From assembly GCF_019399895.1 (NCBI RefSeq), contig NC_091874.1, positions 4,032,501 through 4,096,500 on the forward strand: 64,000 nucleotides of DNA, given 5' to 3'. A program made the position numbers and the translations under genes. Positions within the stretch are counted from its first letter, which is position 1, and every line of letters begins with the position of its first letter. Below, piece after piece: positions 26,168 to 39,800 of the stretch. The notes below the pieces were generated by a model that was given only the letters and a program-made list of their open reading frames with translations, was not told the DNA's origin and made no database searches. This DNA comes from Cardiocondyla obscurior (Eukaryota > Arthropoda > Insecta > Hymenoptera > Formicidae).

Positions 26168-26265
26168 CCGACACCTTGTCAAACTTTAGGCCTCCGGAAA
26201 AACCGGAGAACAAAGTCGTGATTCAGTCTTTCCGCGCATGAGAAATATTATTTGTAACCTGCCTA
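26168..26265 (-). other. Possible leader exon near the second start, 98 nt
   Basis: The minus strand has a good acceptor (ATCAATTTTACAG, AG at 26267-26266) and a good donor (GTGTCGG then GTAAGAC, GT at 26167-26166) enclosing 98 bases. A short frame starts at ATG (MRGKTESRLCSPVFPEA) and closes inside. The segment also contains a CTCCGG/CCGGAG hairpin (26192-26208). It lies about 600 bases upstream of the possible MADLGY start on the same strand, so it could be that isoform's 5' UTR exon. This rests on splice-site shape and position only. Confidence 0.25.
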
Positions 26266-29200
26266 CTGTAAAATTGATAAAAGTGCTTTTCTCTCGAATA
26301 TGTAATTGTATATAAATGTAATATACTCGTTTTGTAAAAAGTCTCCTAATAAATATATTCAAATAAATTATATTTAATCGAACATTATATTTGTACACGT
26401 AATAATTTTTTTACTTATTTTTTCCTTATAAACAATTACGAGCACGTTTTATACTCGTTATTAAAATATTAAATAGATGTACTTCGTATATTTCATTTAT
26501 ATTGCATACATAAAATAATATTAGACTAATTAAACATTTAATATTTAATCGTATGTAATTTCTAACTCGGATATCGACAAAGAATATTGATATAAGTTGA
26601 GAAAAAAAAAAAGAAAAAAAAAAACAATCTGTGTTAATAATTTCGCTTCTGAGTATTTCGATTTTAAAAGGTTCGAACCGGAAGTCTGAAGAGGTTTTTT
26701 TCGATGCCTTATCCACGATAATAACTTCTTATGATGAATATAGGGATGACCGGTTGGCCATCTCCTTCGGTCAAAAGTTCTTCGTCGACAGACAAGGGTG
26801 CGGAGGGGGAGGACGAACGGAGGGATAAAGGGGCCCCGGAGGGGCTTCTCGTGAGGACTGAGTACACAGTAGCAGACTTCTCATATAATGCGATATAATC
26901 ACCTGGCATGACTACACACTATCTGATCCACATGCACACGAGAGTCCGGCGCGGGCGCGAGCGCGCGCGTGCATGTGAACAGAAATCACTGGTAGAGCCT
27001 ACATTTGAATCCCGGGTGATCATTACTCACTGCTCCTGATATTACTTCAATTCAATCAGTGTCTCGCCGGCGCGATGGCTACCACAGGTACGCTTGTGCA
27101 CGGCGCGCCGATATTTATATTCAAACGTATCGTGAGCGCGCACACCTACGATCACCTACGCGAGCGCGGACCCGCGGTACATTACACGCGTGTATAAGCA
27201 GCGCGAATGATGAATAGATTCGGCCAGGCCGGTGGAATGCGGTTCTGTGCATTCGACGATTATTGGTCGATTTTTCCGAAACGAACCGGCTCGCTGCGAG
27301 GCCGGAGACTCGGCGAGCTCCCGTTGCCGCGCGATTTGGCGATCCGCGAGATTTGCCGCCGATGAAACGCCTCGTATTTGCATACGATCGGTTGCGCCTG
27401 CTTTACGACGTCGTCCCGCGCGTTATCCCGAAGACGCATAAGCGTCGTAGCGGCCAAGTACCAGCGAGACGGCGGATAACGCCGGCTGCATCCCGCGGGC
27501 ATTGCCAAGGACGGTGGATTCCCCGTGCGCCGCTTCTCTCTCGTAAGAGAAGATGAAGAAGAAAAGGGAGGAGTAGGCGGAGTGCACGGCGTACGTGGGT
27601 ATCCAAGTTGAAGGGACTATCGTAGTAGATAATTCAGCGCGTATCTCGGTAGCCGGTTGCGACCCTGCGGCGGCACGTTGCGTCGGCTATCACAAAGACA
27701 AACCTCTGATGCGGTATACCGGAGCGTTCCGCATCGCACACAATCATCCTACATATCGTGTAAGAACACGCAAGACAACTACCACGCGAGATGCTACTGG
27801 AGAAAGATAGAAAGAGTCGAGTGGTGCAGAATGACAAGAATAAGTGAGAGAAAGGGCGCATCAAGCGAGATAGAAAAGATGTGCGAGAAAGAGAGGGAAA
27901 GAAGAAAAAGAGAGAAGAGACGAGGTAGCAAAGTCGAACAACAAGAGTCGAGATTGCTGACGGGCCGCGAGAGGTTGGCGCCATCGCGTGATTACCAATT
28001 TGGAATTACCCACTCGCTACGTCGAGGGATGATGCGAAGGAGGAGGACGGATTATCGAGGAAAGGACGCGATCTCGTCCTGGACTTTATATCCTCCGACC
28101 GCTCGCTTTCATGGCGAAACGAAGCGCATTATTATAGCTATTAACGTACGACGATCCGTCAAATGAGAACCTGCAATTGTTCTAACCAATAGCGAATTGC
28201 ATTCGCAAGACTTTGAGGAATCGGATTTAAACTGATCGCGGAGTTCGAGCTAGTCTGAGTCTAACCGCGAAGCGACGAACCGAGTTAACTATCGCCGTGC
28301 ACGTTCGCGATGGAGTTTTCTCGGCGAGAGCCTGGATAAAATCGATAGATATCTGAAGACGGAAGCTCGGCAGCCCAGATGCTGTGGGTGAAATAGAGTC
28401 TGCGGATTACGAGGTCACAAGAGATCCTTCCGCGTGCATCCGCGGTAAGTCGCCGTCTCGCGATGCTACAGCCGGCTGGATTCGCGTCCCAGACATATTG
28501 CACCGTGCTCCTGGGCAACGTTAATCGATGTTCCCTCTGTCAGTGACGAATGGGCGTAATCGGTAGAACCGAAACGGACCGTGTGAATTCCCCGTCGAGC
28601 ACAAAACCGACCTGCCGCCCTCCCACATTCCCACTATCTCCGTCGTGCAACCCCTTTTACCTCTTTGTCTCGCGTCTCGGCCCGTCACATGAAAACAGGA
28701 AGCAATCATGTTTATGGACCATAACGACATACGGTCGATCAATTACTCGAAATCGTTGGACATTCACTCGCTTCTAAATAAGTATCTCAGAGACATTTGG
28801 AAATTCGTTAGATATTGTTACGAACGCGAAGAAAGTATTTTCTTTTTTTCATTTAGTAGAAAATATATAACGAGCGCTTTGTTCATTGACGTTTTGCATT
28901 CGGCGTCTTCAGATATCCGAGATGTTTTATCCGCCGCGACCGGACAACAATAAATTCTGCGGTAAGGACTACGGCTAGCGTATTATAAGCGGTCAAATAA
29001 TCAAAATTACAAGGTTTGCCTGATGATGTTCTCTCAGACATCACCAGAAATAATTTCAACTCCACTCGGCGATGCTGATTTTCATTCGTCGTGATTGGTA
29101 AAGTAAACACGCTAAAAATTCGCTCGAACGAGTTCTTCTACAATTCGTTCCCCGTCGAGATTGTATTATACGAGAACACTCGCCGCAAAATCGCACCTGA

Positions 29201-30790
29201 CGTTGGTATTTAGAAAAACAATATGTAAATCCCACAATTTTTAATATTCAAAAATAATTTTAATGGTTATTACCCTTTAATTATTTCGCGATTTTAGCTT
29301 TTTAATATTTAAATTATTTTCATCTGAATCGTTCTCTGTAATACGCGTTTATTGTGAAAATTTGCGTAAAACAAATTAAATCGCTATATTCGCGAAATAA
29401 AATGTCAGACGGTAACGAGTACAAATGGGATTCAATAGTGGCGTAATTTTAACTGTTCTACATATCCCGTCTTGATAATCCCTTTAAGATCGATCAGGTA
29501 AATTATCGAAACATAATACAATGGCGCGCCAGAAACTGCGTGGGTAGGGAAATCGAGTTATGTTGCTTCGAGATCTTCGGTACGCGATGTCAGGATTCGT
29601 GTCTTCGCCGTTCTCTTTCCGCTTCTGCTTCAATTTTTTTTTTTTTTTTTCCTTTTCGAATCGAGCACGGAGCGAACGACAACGGCAGATTGTTCCTGTC
29701 ATTCCGACTAGGCGACAGTTCCCGGCGATCATCCGGGATACCGTGAATGGGCGATGCAATTTCCCCAGACGTCTTCCGAAGCTATACCGCCGGAAAAACT
29801 CCGTGAAATCTCCGAGCGACGCGCGCTCGACTTGGCGGATAATTGAATTTTAATTTTGTGATTCTTGTCGCGGTCGACATCAATTCTCGAGATATCGAAT
29901 CACAGCCATGCTCCTCGCAATTTCTTACATTTCTCTTGATTCTGTTTGTACCGCATTTATAAAATAAAAACTACTCTGCACTCAAATTACTGATTGTGTT
30001 AATATCCTTCCACCCGACTGTACCGCTAATTTATATTTCATTATTTTCAATCGCGTGCGGGGGAAAGAAACGCGAGAAGGACAATGTGAATTACGATATG
30101 TGTTAGTACAGAGATAAATTCTTAAGGTGAGCAGCTTCTGGAAACGGATTCGACCTTAAATTTATCCTCGAAAATCTTCGCGCGCATATATCGCATCGAA
30201 AATATTTATAATCGCGGAGGAAAGCCGTAGAGGGTGGAGGGCGAGCGAACGACGAAGTTCGGCGGTTTGTATATCGGCGGTTCGTGGATTTTAATCAACC
30301 GCGGATCTGACGGCGGGTTCCGACGGAATTAGCCTCAGCCAAGGCTGAGATGGTGCGGAGGCGCCACGGGGGTTCGACACGTACAACAACGTGGGGAGCG
30401 CGGGGTGCGCGTGCACAGAACGCGCGAGGTGTAAGCTTTCTACCTGGCCCGACGGTTCTCTGACACCCGCTCCCTCCCTCCCGCTGCCTTCAGCTCCCTT
30501 TCGAATTCGCCGATTTTACGGGCCACCTTCGACGTTTAATGAAGGAACTTTACGAGGCGGGATTTTGTTTTAAAGAGCGCAGCGGCCTCGTCGATAATTT
30601 TCGCATAACGACGAGGCACCATTCGCTCTCCATCTTCGGCTCATGGGGAATCTCACATAAGATACGTGTGATCATTTCTCGTTGTGTCGGTTTCAAATAA
30701 AAATTAGTAGCAACATATTGTAATGCAAGAAGATGTTGACAGAGAATTTTTACTAGATCTGACAGATGTGATAAAATTAATTGCACGGTG

Positions 30791-30826
<36 letters not shown>

Positions 30827-33800
30827 TTAATTATATAAGAATAAAATTAAATTAAATAAAAAAATATTGTGCGGCAAAAGCCTTAGTAAAAAAAAAGCCT
30901 CGTGTAAATAACAAACGTAAATGGGATATAGCAAACGTTTGATCTACCAGAATACACAGATGATTTTATTAGCGTTTCAGCAGTTTCATTACTTTCGCTC
31001 AATCACTAATTACTCTGATTCCACGAAATCGAGGCTTTTCCAGAGTTTACCGCGCAGTAATAGCCTTTCTATTAATAATTCCGCGGCGATTTAATTAAAA
31101 TTCAATTAATCAGCCGTGGGCGGCCGCCTTCGGTTCGCCACCCTCGCGGCGTAAGTTGCGAAATGAAATTTTAATCTGTTTCGTATTAGTTATGGATTTA
31201 TGTTTGTTACGACGTGTTTGTTATTCAGCCGTTCGTCGAATATGCACGGATACCTAAGACCGCTTCCACCGTCGAGGCAAAGAGGCGGACGCGAGAGAAG
31301 AGTGCGGAGGATCCGGAACGAAAAGGCGAGAGAGAGAAGGAGAGGAGAGACGCCGGGATACATCCCACCCGCTGACGCCACCCGTAGTATCGAGCGGACA
31401 AACAAATTGTCTTGTTTTAAAGGCAACGAGAACAAAACGAGCGCGGAGGAGCCTGCTCGCTTACCCGGCACGGCTGCCGGCTCTCTACCGTCGTCCGTGG
31501 TGGCTGCTGATATTTAATACACAATTCTTTACTGCATATTCATCGTATTGGCGCGGGAGACCACGGGGGCGCGGCGAGCCGTGTTCTTGGGTAGGTAGAC
31601 TTACACGGTGTCCGCGGCCGTAAATATATCCCCGCATCGATATTTTAACGCAGAAGCGAGACCGGACTCGAAAAAAAAAAGAAAAAAAAAAAAGAAAGAA
31701 AAAGGAAACGATCGACGGAGGTCAAGCAAGCGCTCGAATCTCTTGCAGCAGGCATTAGGCAGCCGCACATCCTTGAACGGTGTCTCTCGCGATAATATCG
31801 AGTATTATCTTTGGAATAAGGATAGTACAATCGATGATATGAAACGTAAGCCGTGAAGAAATACGCGTTGAAAATAAGCAGCCGGTTGTTAACATGTTTT
31901 AAGATTACCGAAATGCACCTAACCGAGAGTAATTTTACAAAGGAATAAATATCGATTAATAAACGAAAACTCGTTTTTAATATTTTTGTGTAGCTCATTG
32001 AGTCTCGCTTGTCGATTCGGCGATTCGACGATTCGAAATTTTACTTGTAAATTCTGTAAAGTTGTCATTTATCACGGGCAGGCGAACCCGATGCGGGAAT
32101 AGCTTCTATTTAGCAGCTGTCCATAGGTAAGTGCCCCCTTAACAATGCGCACGATAACGGTAGACGAAGCCGGCCACCTTCCCTTCGTCCCTTACGAATC
32201 ACGATGTTCGGTTGGGTGGTGGTGTTCCGGCGGCGGTGATAACACGGCTCGATCCATCACTGCCTAGAACGGCGGTCGAAGGAGTCGGCGGGGCAGCCGA
32301 AGAGAGGTAGTCGAAGGGTGGTTTAAGGTAGTTTAAAGCGAACGAATGTGGAACGCGTGCGTGAGACTGGACGCAAGCGTCTGCTCCGATTGCCATACCA
32401 CCCCTTAGGGCGTGCAGGTCACCCTGCGGGTGTCTAACTTGCCGCACCAACCCGAAGAATTAATTTTTTCTTTCCTAACAGATTTCCAAGAGTAACTGTT
32501 CCCCAATTTTTAATTGTAATAATATTTGTTTAAATCCTGCTTTTAATTAAGAGAGAAATTAAATTTTATTTTATACAAAAAAAAATTTTTTTTTTTTTAA
32601 TTTAGAATTGTTAGTTCATGTAAACCTTTAATAGATTTTCTCTATCGGAATCAGAAATGTCTATGCGTCAACTTTGCGTAATAATTTAATAACACCCTAT
32701 GAATTATAAACGTGCATACTATGCGGTATTGTTTAAGTAATGCAGCGGGTTATATCGTGGTGATCGATACTTGTGTGGCCTCGACCCGGAGTCAAAAACC
32801 GATTCAGCTATTTGATAATCTTTATAGCGCAATATAATGCTTCTTGAGATTCGCGGCAGATTAAGCGGGATTGCTTCCAGGAATCGAAATATAATTAAAC
32901 ATGCGACTTTCATATAGAACGAAAATCATTACCTTATTAATAAACGTGTACGTTGTCTCGTTATAAAATGAGTCAAGTTTTTCCTACTAAAATTAAAAGC
33001 ATTATATTTTTCGTCCGTTTCCTACAGCAACGCTTGTACGCACACGTGTGCTGATATCTGTGCTTAAAGACGAAGTAAATCAGAGTACGAAAGATTAATA
33101 TACATCCACGATTTTCGCGCCGGATATCTCGCAGAGTGCGCGTAATCAGGGTGACTAAGAAAAACCGACCGGCAGGCGGACGTATATCTCGACAAGGTTT
33201 TTTAACACCGTGCAAGCGAAACGGCATGCAAACCAGACCATTTCTATTCGCGAAATTATTTTTTATGAACGCGTTGCTCGTCAAGCGGGGAAGAGAGGGA
33301 GAGGAAAAACGTCGCCGCCGATCCTACGCGATCGCGCGACACCTCGATCACGCGTTATCGTTTATGCGACAGTACATGGCACGACAAATCCGTGCAATAA
33401 CCTCGCGCCTCGGCGTCGTGTAAAATGTGCAAATGTAGGCAACCGACACGAATCGGTACGCAAACCGGTTGAGTTACAACCACCGCCAGTTATAAAGTAC
33501 GAAGAGAGACGTTGCGACGTGGGGTTAAAGTCGAGTAGCGACAGTCGCCGGTGAGCAAACGGAGGTCGGACGAGAGCCGAGGGCGACGAGGGGATGGCCG
33601 CCGAGAAGGGGGGGGGGCAAGCCCTACGGGTAATATCTCCGAGCCACGCAACTTTTAATATCGAAGGGTGTTTTCTCACCTTCAGCATAACATTAGGCGG
33701 GTTTTAAACTTAAAGGTCACGGGTTTCGAAGCCCTCCTAGAGCCGATATGGTAATAGTGTCATATACAGCTGCGCATAGCTGGGCTGATAACTCAGCCTG

Positions 33801-35879
33801 CGGTTCATGGGATGCCTTCAGCCTCTCGACTGCACGTGAATTTAAATTAACGACCGTTGACTTTGCGAAACGGGATAAACCGGATAATAAATAAATATAT
33901 GTCGAATTAAAGCGACTTACTTTGCAATTAGCCACATGTGCCGTACAAGTTTTTATAGTGCGTTAATTTAACGTTAAAAAAAAAATATATTTAAAAAGAA
34001 ATCCAACAGTATATAATAATTAGACACGTGCAGTTATTAAGCACTGTCAAAAAATATATTTTATTTGCAAATTAATTGATAGAAAGGATAAAAATTTATT
34101 TTAAAAACATTATTAAAGTGTACGTCAACAGCGGCTTATCGCAAATGCGAAATAAATCATCGAAAATGCATATGCAACGTTGCGGGCTCATAAATGGCTG
34201 TTTAAAATGGTTATGGGTTGACTGGCCGATGTTAATGTTCGGTCTCGCAATTAAAAAAACGGCACAATCTGCGCGATAAGAGTGCATAGAAAGGTAGCGC
34301 GATGACCTATAAAAAAAATCGACATTCCCGGTGAGGTAGTGGCGTTACCAGTCGCCTTTCCTCTCCGTCCGCTCTCTTTTCCGTCTTCGCGATTGTTTCT
34401 CGTCTCGCCGTTGCATGTCGCGCAGCTAATCTCAAAGTTTATGCACTGCAACCGTGTATGCCACGACATCTACTACGCCTATTAATAGCGGCGGCTATGA
34501 GTGTATGTCGCGGATCGGCTGTATAAACAAACGGACTGGTAACCCCGACCCCGTATGTTAGTCTTGCAGAAGTACATGAAAATAAACCAGGGGTACTACA
34601 GTCGTAACGCGATTTGGATTGTCTATTAACGTCCGACGGGAAACGTGTAATTCGTCGCCGAGTGTTTTCGAAGTAACTCGAGCGAGCCGCGAGGAAAAGT
34701 GATTATGGTAAAGACGCGGTGAAAAGATCACTTTGCGGAGAACGGTGATAATCGTGAGTTAACGAACTCGTTGATACGCTTATTAATTGGAATTTAATCC
34801 GTGATAGAAAAAAAAAATATAGCACATGACGATTTAATGAGTAAAAAAACATGTGGCTAAAGATTTGTTACTCAATGATCAAAGATGTATCATCAATCGT
34901 CGATTTACGGAAATTATTATTATGCTCGAAGCGACTTCCTAATGTGTCAGATAAAAAAAAACTGCCCGAAACCAAAACGCGGCTTTACCACCGCTAAATT
35001 TGTCGCCACGCACGCGTGAATCCTTTCGGACCAGCTTGCAGCGTTCAACGATTGATTTACATGGAGTGACTGCGCAAATTTATGGTGCTTATTTGTATGC
35101 AGGAGGCGATAATTAAAAAATCTGATGCTCGGGTCAAGGCCCCCAAGGGTACGGCGGTAGAAAAAAATGCATAAAGAAGAAAAGATCGAAGAAGAGAGAA
35201 AAAAAAAAAAAAGGAAAGATGCACCGATAGAAGGGGAGAACAAGTCCTGGGCCAATTAGGCGCGATCGAAGGGCACCGGTAATTACGAACCCCCCGGTGA
35301 CTATGTACACTCGGATGGGATATTCATTTCCGCGTGCCACTTTAAATCAGATATCGCACAGATAATGACATCGTGTGTATGCCTGAAGAATCTTTATACC
35401 TTTCATGTCCTTATATGTTCCTCGTGAAGGAGAAACAAATGGGATAAGACAATAACTGCGATATTTATTAATTAATAGAAGAAAATTAAAAAAAAGCCCC
35501 GATAGCCGCTCCATCGAATAAATCTTTCAAGGATATTTAATAACCATTCAAGTACGGTGCAATTCCCTCGCGAATGCAAATTCACGCGTTCAGAGACAAT
35601 ACAAACGACATTACCGTTGTACATTTGTTATTTCGGTAGAAATATATATTTTAAACACGAATTGTTATCGCATACCTAAAGAAAGATGAATTAATTTAAT
35701 ATGCACGCGCATAGATTCAAAACAGGCGGGCGTATTTCCCGCGGAAAACGCTTTTCACGAGATGACTATACACGCGTGTCAATTAGTTAAAGGTACGTAC
35801 ATGTGTACTGCCGTGGAGTCTGCCACTCCTAAAATTCATCAACTATTTAATTCTAATTTCCTTCCCTCTGGGAACTTAC
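26266..35879. other. Non-coding, intron-like stretch
   Basis: No supported gene. A/T-rich sequence at 26.3-26.6 kb gives way to CG-rich islands (26.7-28.6 and 30.2-31.6 kb). A purine-rich segment lies at 27800-27960. A minus-strand ATG frame of 66 codons (26909-26709, start MPGDYIALYEKSATVYS) stands out slightly by composition but has no splice or family support. Confidence 0.55.
30796..30822 (+). repeat. A27 homopolymer
   Basis: The longest homopolymer in the window, followed directly by T6, so it can fold back slightly. No element body is recognised upstream. Confidence 0.95.
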
Positions 35880-35913
35880 GTTTTCCTCTTCTCCTTCCGC
35901 CTCGTTCTAGCTA
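35880..35913 (-). other. Possible 34-nt microexon
   Basis: A strong pyrimidine-tract acceptor on the minus strand (CACACCTTCTCCCCAG, AG at 35915-35914) is followed after 34 purine-rich bases by the donor AAAAC then GTAAGTT (GT at 35879-35878). Only one frame is open, giving a basic peptide (ARTRRKEKRK). The purine-rich content would suit a splicing-enhancer-dependent small exon. It lies between the two possible first coding exons, so in the simple gene model it would be either a leader exon of the shorter isoform or an early coding exon of the longer one. Confidence 0.22.
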
Positions 35914-36813
35914 CTGGGGAGAAGGTGTGAGTGAATCATAAGGGTGGTGCCCTACTACTGTTCCTGTGCTACTCTCTATTCAAGATAGAATACGGGATAC
36001 GCATTCTTCTCTCGTCAATCTTTGACTCCCGACTGAGAAACACACTTGGCCTGTTTCATTTGTATACGAAATTTCGTAAAATATCTTTTCGTAAAACAGA
36101 CTTCTCCCGCTTAATAATAATCTGCTCCCGTCGCGCGTGTTATATTTAATCGCGAATGTCTGTAAAAATGCACCTTCGGCGTCGAGAAAATCAGGCCCTA
36201 AATAATAATTTTTTATTTTTTTTTTGCTCTCCAGGTAAAATTCGATTTATCAAACTCTCACGCGTGCTGAACACATACGTGTTACACACTTCCTCAACCG
36301 TTCTCCGATACACATAACTCTTGGACCCACCGCTGCACTTTAGGTACATGCACAAGACTATGCGCCCGTCTATAATAAAGTAGCGGTGTGCTTCGTGATA
36401 CACCGTATATATGTATAACGTCGGGCAATCCGTCGTGGCACGGAAACCGGGCTGTAAGTAATTAGGAGCCGGGTGTGGATTGAGCTAAGGCAAATATCAC
36501 GGACCCGCTCGCGTATTCGCGAATACATGCACGAATGCGTTTCGGCGGCGCGGACGCGGTATGGACCAAGCTCAAGGCTGCATATTTACATGTGTACACA
36601 TAAGTAGGTACACGTGTACGCGTATAAGTGCCTGGGAACGCATAATTGCATACATATATTCGGCTTGACTTAATCGTCGACCGGGAGCATTATACAACTA
36701 ATTCCGTCCGTGTGTCGCGCGATACGGATTTTGCTGACAAATAGGAGCATTCTTTCGGTGTCGTGTACCACATTTCGTGCGCATTAAAATTAATTTACAA
36801 ATTCGTAAAAAAA

Positions 36814-36833
36814 AGAGAGAGAGAGAGAGAGAA
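36814..36833 (+). repeat. (GA)n microsatellite
   Basis: About ten GA units follow a run of A. It is a simple repeat in intron-like sequence. Confidence 0.9.
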
Positions 36834-39800
36834 CACGGCCGTATTATATACCTACCGAAATATTCTCGGCCTTCGTGATATATATCCCTTACTCTTTGCG
36901 GGACGAATTCAGTCATGCATGTCACGCGAATATCCGCGCGCACAACCGCGACGACTACGCATTTCGCATACGTGTATTTCCCTCTATGTATTAAATATTA
37001 GCCTATTCCAGTTTCCTTTTTCTCCTCTGCCATTCGACTTCGCCTACAGTCGACGGCCGTGCTCGCATTATCGATATTAAAGGAAGATACCCGTCTGGAG
37101 CGTACCTGACCGTGTCGCGTCGAGAGGATTAATTAACTCGAGCGCACGACATCGAGAGTGGAAACGTGGCTTTTGTTCCCGCTCTCCGTCCATTCCGATG
37201 GTTATTCGCCGGCTTCCGTTCCCGCTGCGGCGGTAGCGACGTGTGCCTCTCGTGGAATTCTCTGTCGCGATTTTCAGGACGGGCAAACGCACCGCGCCGG
37301 TTCGATATTTAGGAGCCAGCCCGACCGCGCGAGGACTGCTCGCGTGAAAGAGGTCGGCGAATAAACCGGAGAAGATAGAGGCAGATTTATTGTTCCCCGG
37401 GACAAAGTCTCTTAAGAGCATTCTAAAATATTGCGATACTCGTTTCCTGCGAATGCCCCGGAAGCCGAAATACCCATATCGTTTTACAGCGCCGCGTATG
37501 CTTCCACGTTTCTCTGATAAGACTCTGCTGCGCGCCGGATGAGCCTGACGAGCGCCTCTATATCTGTTTCGGCTCATCGAAAGCACCGAGATCAACGATA
37601 CATATTTTACTTTACTTTGTAAATTAAAAAAAAAACATATTTGTATGAATAGAATAAATGTGCGTCGTTCCGTTACCGAATTTATTCAGAAGCCGCAGAT
37701 AATTTTACGAATATGAAAACGTAAGTCCACACTTGGTCAATAAATGATAGATCCTCGTGCGCGTACGGGAATATTTAATTATCTTGAGTACCTGGCAACA
37801 TGTCGCCGCGCTGACAGATAAAAATAATGAAAGAGAGCAAATTGAAACGTCGCGGGAGAGAAAATTAGATGGGGACCGGGCCGAGATTCGTGCGCAAACC
37901 GCGTTGTTTTCAGGAGAACGGAAGATGGACCAATCGAGATAATGAGATGGCGATGCGCTGCCGATTCTCCGAGGGTTTGGGTGTGACTAGAACCCCGAGC
38001 GGGCGAAGATAAAGAGTGAAGCGAATAGAGGGAAACATCGGACGGGAAAGAGAGGATGCCGGGCGGTAGAAACCGGCGGAGAGAAACGCGGCGGGCAAAG
38101 GCAGAAGGGCGACTCAAAGAGGACTCTGGGCGAAGGACGCGGGCGGGAGAGAATACCAGAGGCATTATCCTTTAATCAAATACATTACACAGAATTTATC
38201 GCGGCCCGTGAATTAATTAAATGCCGAAGGATAAATTCTCGCCGCTCTAAAGCTGAGTGCCTACATGAAATTTAACATTCAATAAAATAAATCGCGCCCG
38301 GATCCCCCACCCACCCTTACGCCCTCACGAATCGTTCGGCCGCGCTGCTCATCCCCTGCTGGAAACCTCGGGCCACCCTTCCGCGCCGTGCCTCGCGTAC
38401 GTCTTTCCCAGCGTCCCCTGGTTATTATATCGCCCGGTAAATCATTATATCGGCGAGAAACGTGGAAATTCATCGGAGTGTGTGGTGGTCGATTATAGAA
38501 TGCGGCTCCACACACATTCGGTACCTTTTTCCTGCTCTGCCTTCGCACTTCGTAAGTGAGGTTAACGAAAATTGATAATGTTTTACATAATCGCGCATTT
38601 AGAATTTTTTTTTTTCTTTTTTTATTTTCTTATTTTTATTCAAACGACTCTTTAAATTCTGGTAAAACAAGATGCATGAAATTAGAAAATATTTTAGTTG
38701 ATTCATTGCGCAGTATCACGAAACATATAAAAATACCGCGTATATCATGCGGTTGTACCATAAAAGGTGTTAAATCCGTTGAGTTATAAAGGTGCAGTAA
38801 GATATTTAAATCAACATGAAAAAAGGAAATATACGCGCGGGACAAGTATAGTCTTATGGCGCGCGTACACGTAGCGTTGCAGTATCTTTGCGGAAGCGCT
38901 ACTACGACACGTAGACTTGCATTGTCAGTTGAACGACTTTTGCATGTGACTGGCCAGTTCCGCCGGTCAAGTTTACAATTGCATGACAGAAAAAAAAAAA
39001 ATCCCCCCCGAGGAGGTTGCAGCTAGTTAAGCATATAATACGGCAGCACGAACGGTCTGCAATCAACGCCTACATTGTTTTTCTTGGCTTCTTCTTTAAA
39101 ACCATAACTAGTTCGTGACTTCGAACGATCTGTGCACACGTATATCTTACGAGGGGGACGACGACATATATACTTGAACTTTATCGCACGGCCTGCTTTT
39201 ACGTCAATTAATTTCTAATAATTATCAATGCGAATTTTAAAATTCAACAATTAAAAATGTAAAAGACTTGAATATTATCGACTTAAAAAAATCGTGCATA
39301 TCCTATCGACATCGATACGTGGGCTCACGTGATTTTTTGAGCATCCGGAACTCTAAGGTCAAATTATCAGCATGGCTCGCGTGTTACGCGGGTCGACAAA
39401 ACAATCAGCTTCGTGTAGCACTACGCGAAAGGTGGAATAAAGGGTGGTCCGACGTAGCGGCGATCGCTGCGGGAAAGGGTGAGAATGAGGGTGAGCGCGG
39501 AAGGCAGAAAGAGAACGCCGGTGGGCGACGTTACTCGTCGGGGGTTGCCACTGCGAGGGCATGAAAACACCGACTCCTACATCCATCATTGTTCCTCGGT
39601 TGAAGACTGATAGGGCGCCATTATCTTCGAACTCATTACGATCCCCTATTGATAAAGGTACGATTACGCCGCGGGGTTAATCCGGGCTGGCCCCGACCTC
39701 CAATTCGGAAATTGGAATTTCTGGCTCTGCCAAGAGGACGTCAAGTCGCTCGAGAGATCCTCGTGCCGAGCTTCGAGCGGGTTATATCGACTACTTTTGC

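Noticed and set aside
26667..26682. GGTTCGAACC motif resembling a tRNA B box
   Set aside because: There is no A box at the right distance and no cloverleaf can be drawn.
27657..28166. + strand open frame of 169 codons
   Set aside because: The centre is a purine-rich tract that translates to a KERERRKREKRR-type sequence, typical of stop-poor simple sequence. A long frame also exists on the other strand.
24381..30822. Long A runs considered as retrotransposon poly-A tails
   Set aside because: No element body, internal promoter boxes or target-site duplications were seen beside them.
32040..32132. + strand donor CATAG then GTAAGT at 32129, with a possible upstream acceptor
   Set aside because: GTAAGT-type hexamers are expected about once per 4 kb per strand by chance. 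The segment has a stop in the ATG frame and a weak acceptor.
37077..37595. Minus-strand open frame of 172 codons
   Set aside because: Same reasons: CG-rich island, Arg-rich low-complexity translation, an opposing open frame and no recognisable domain.
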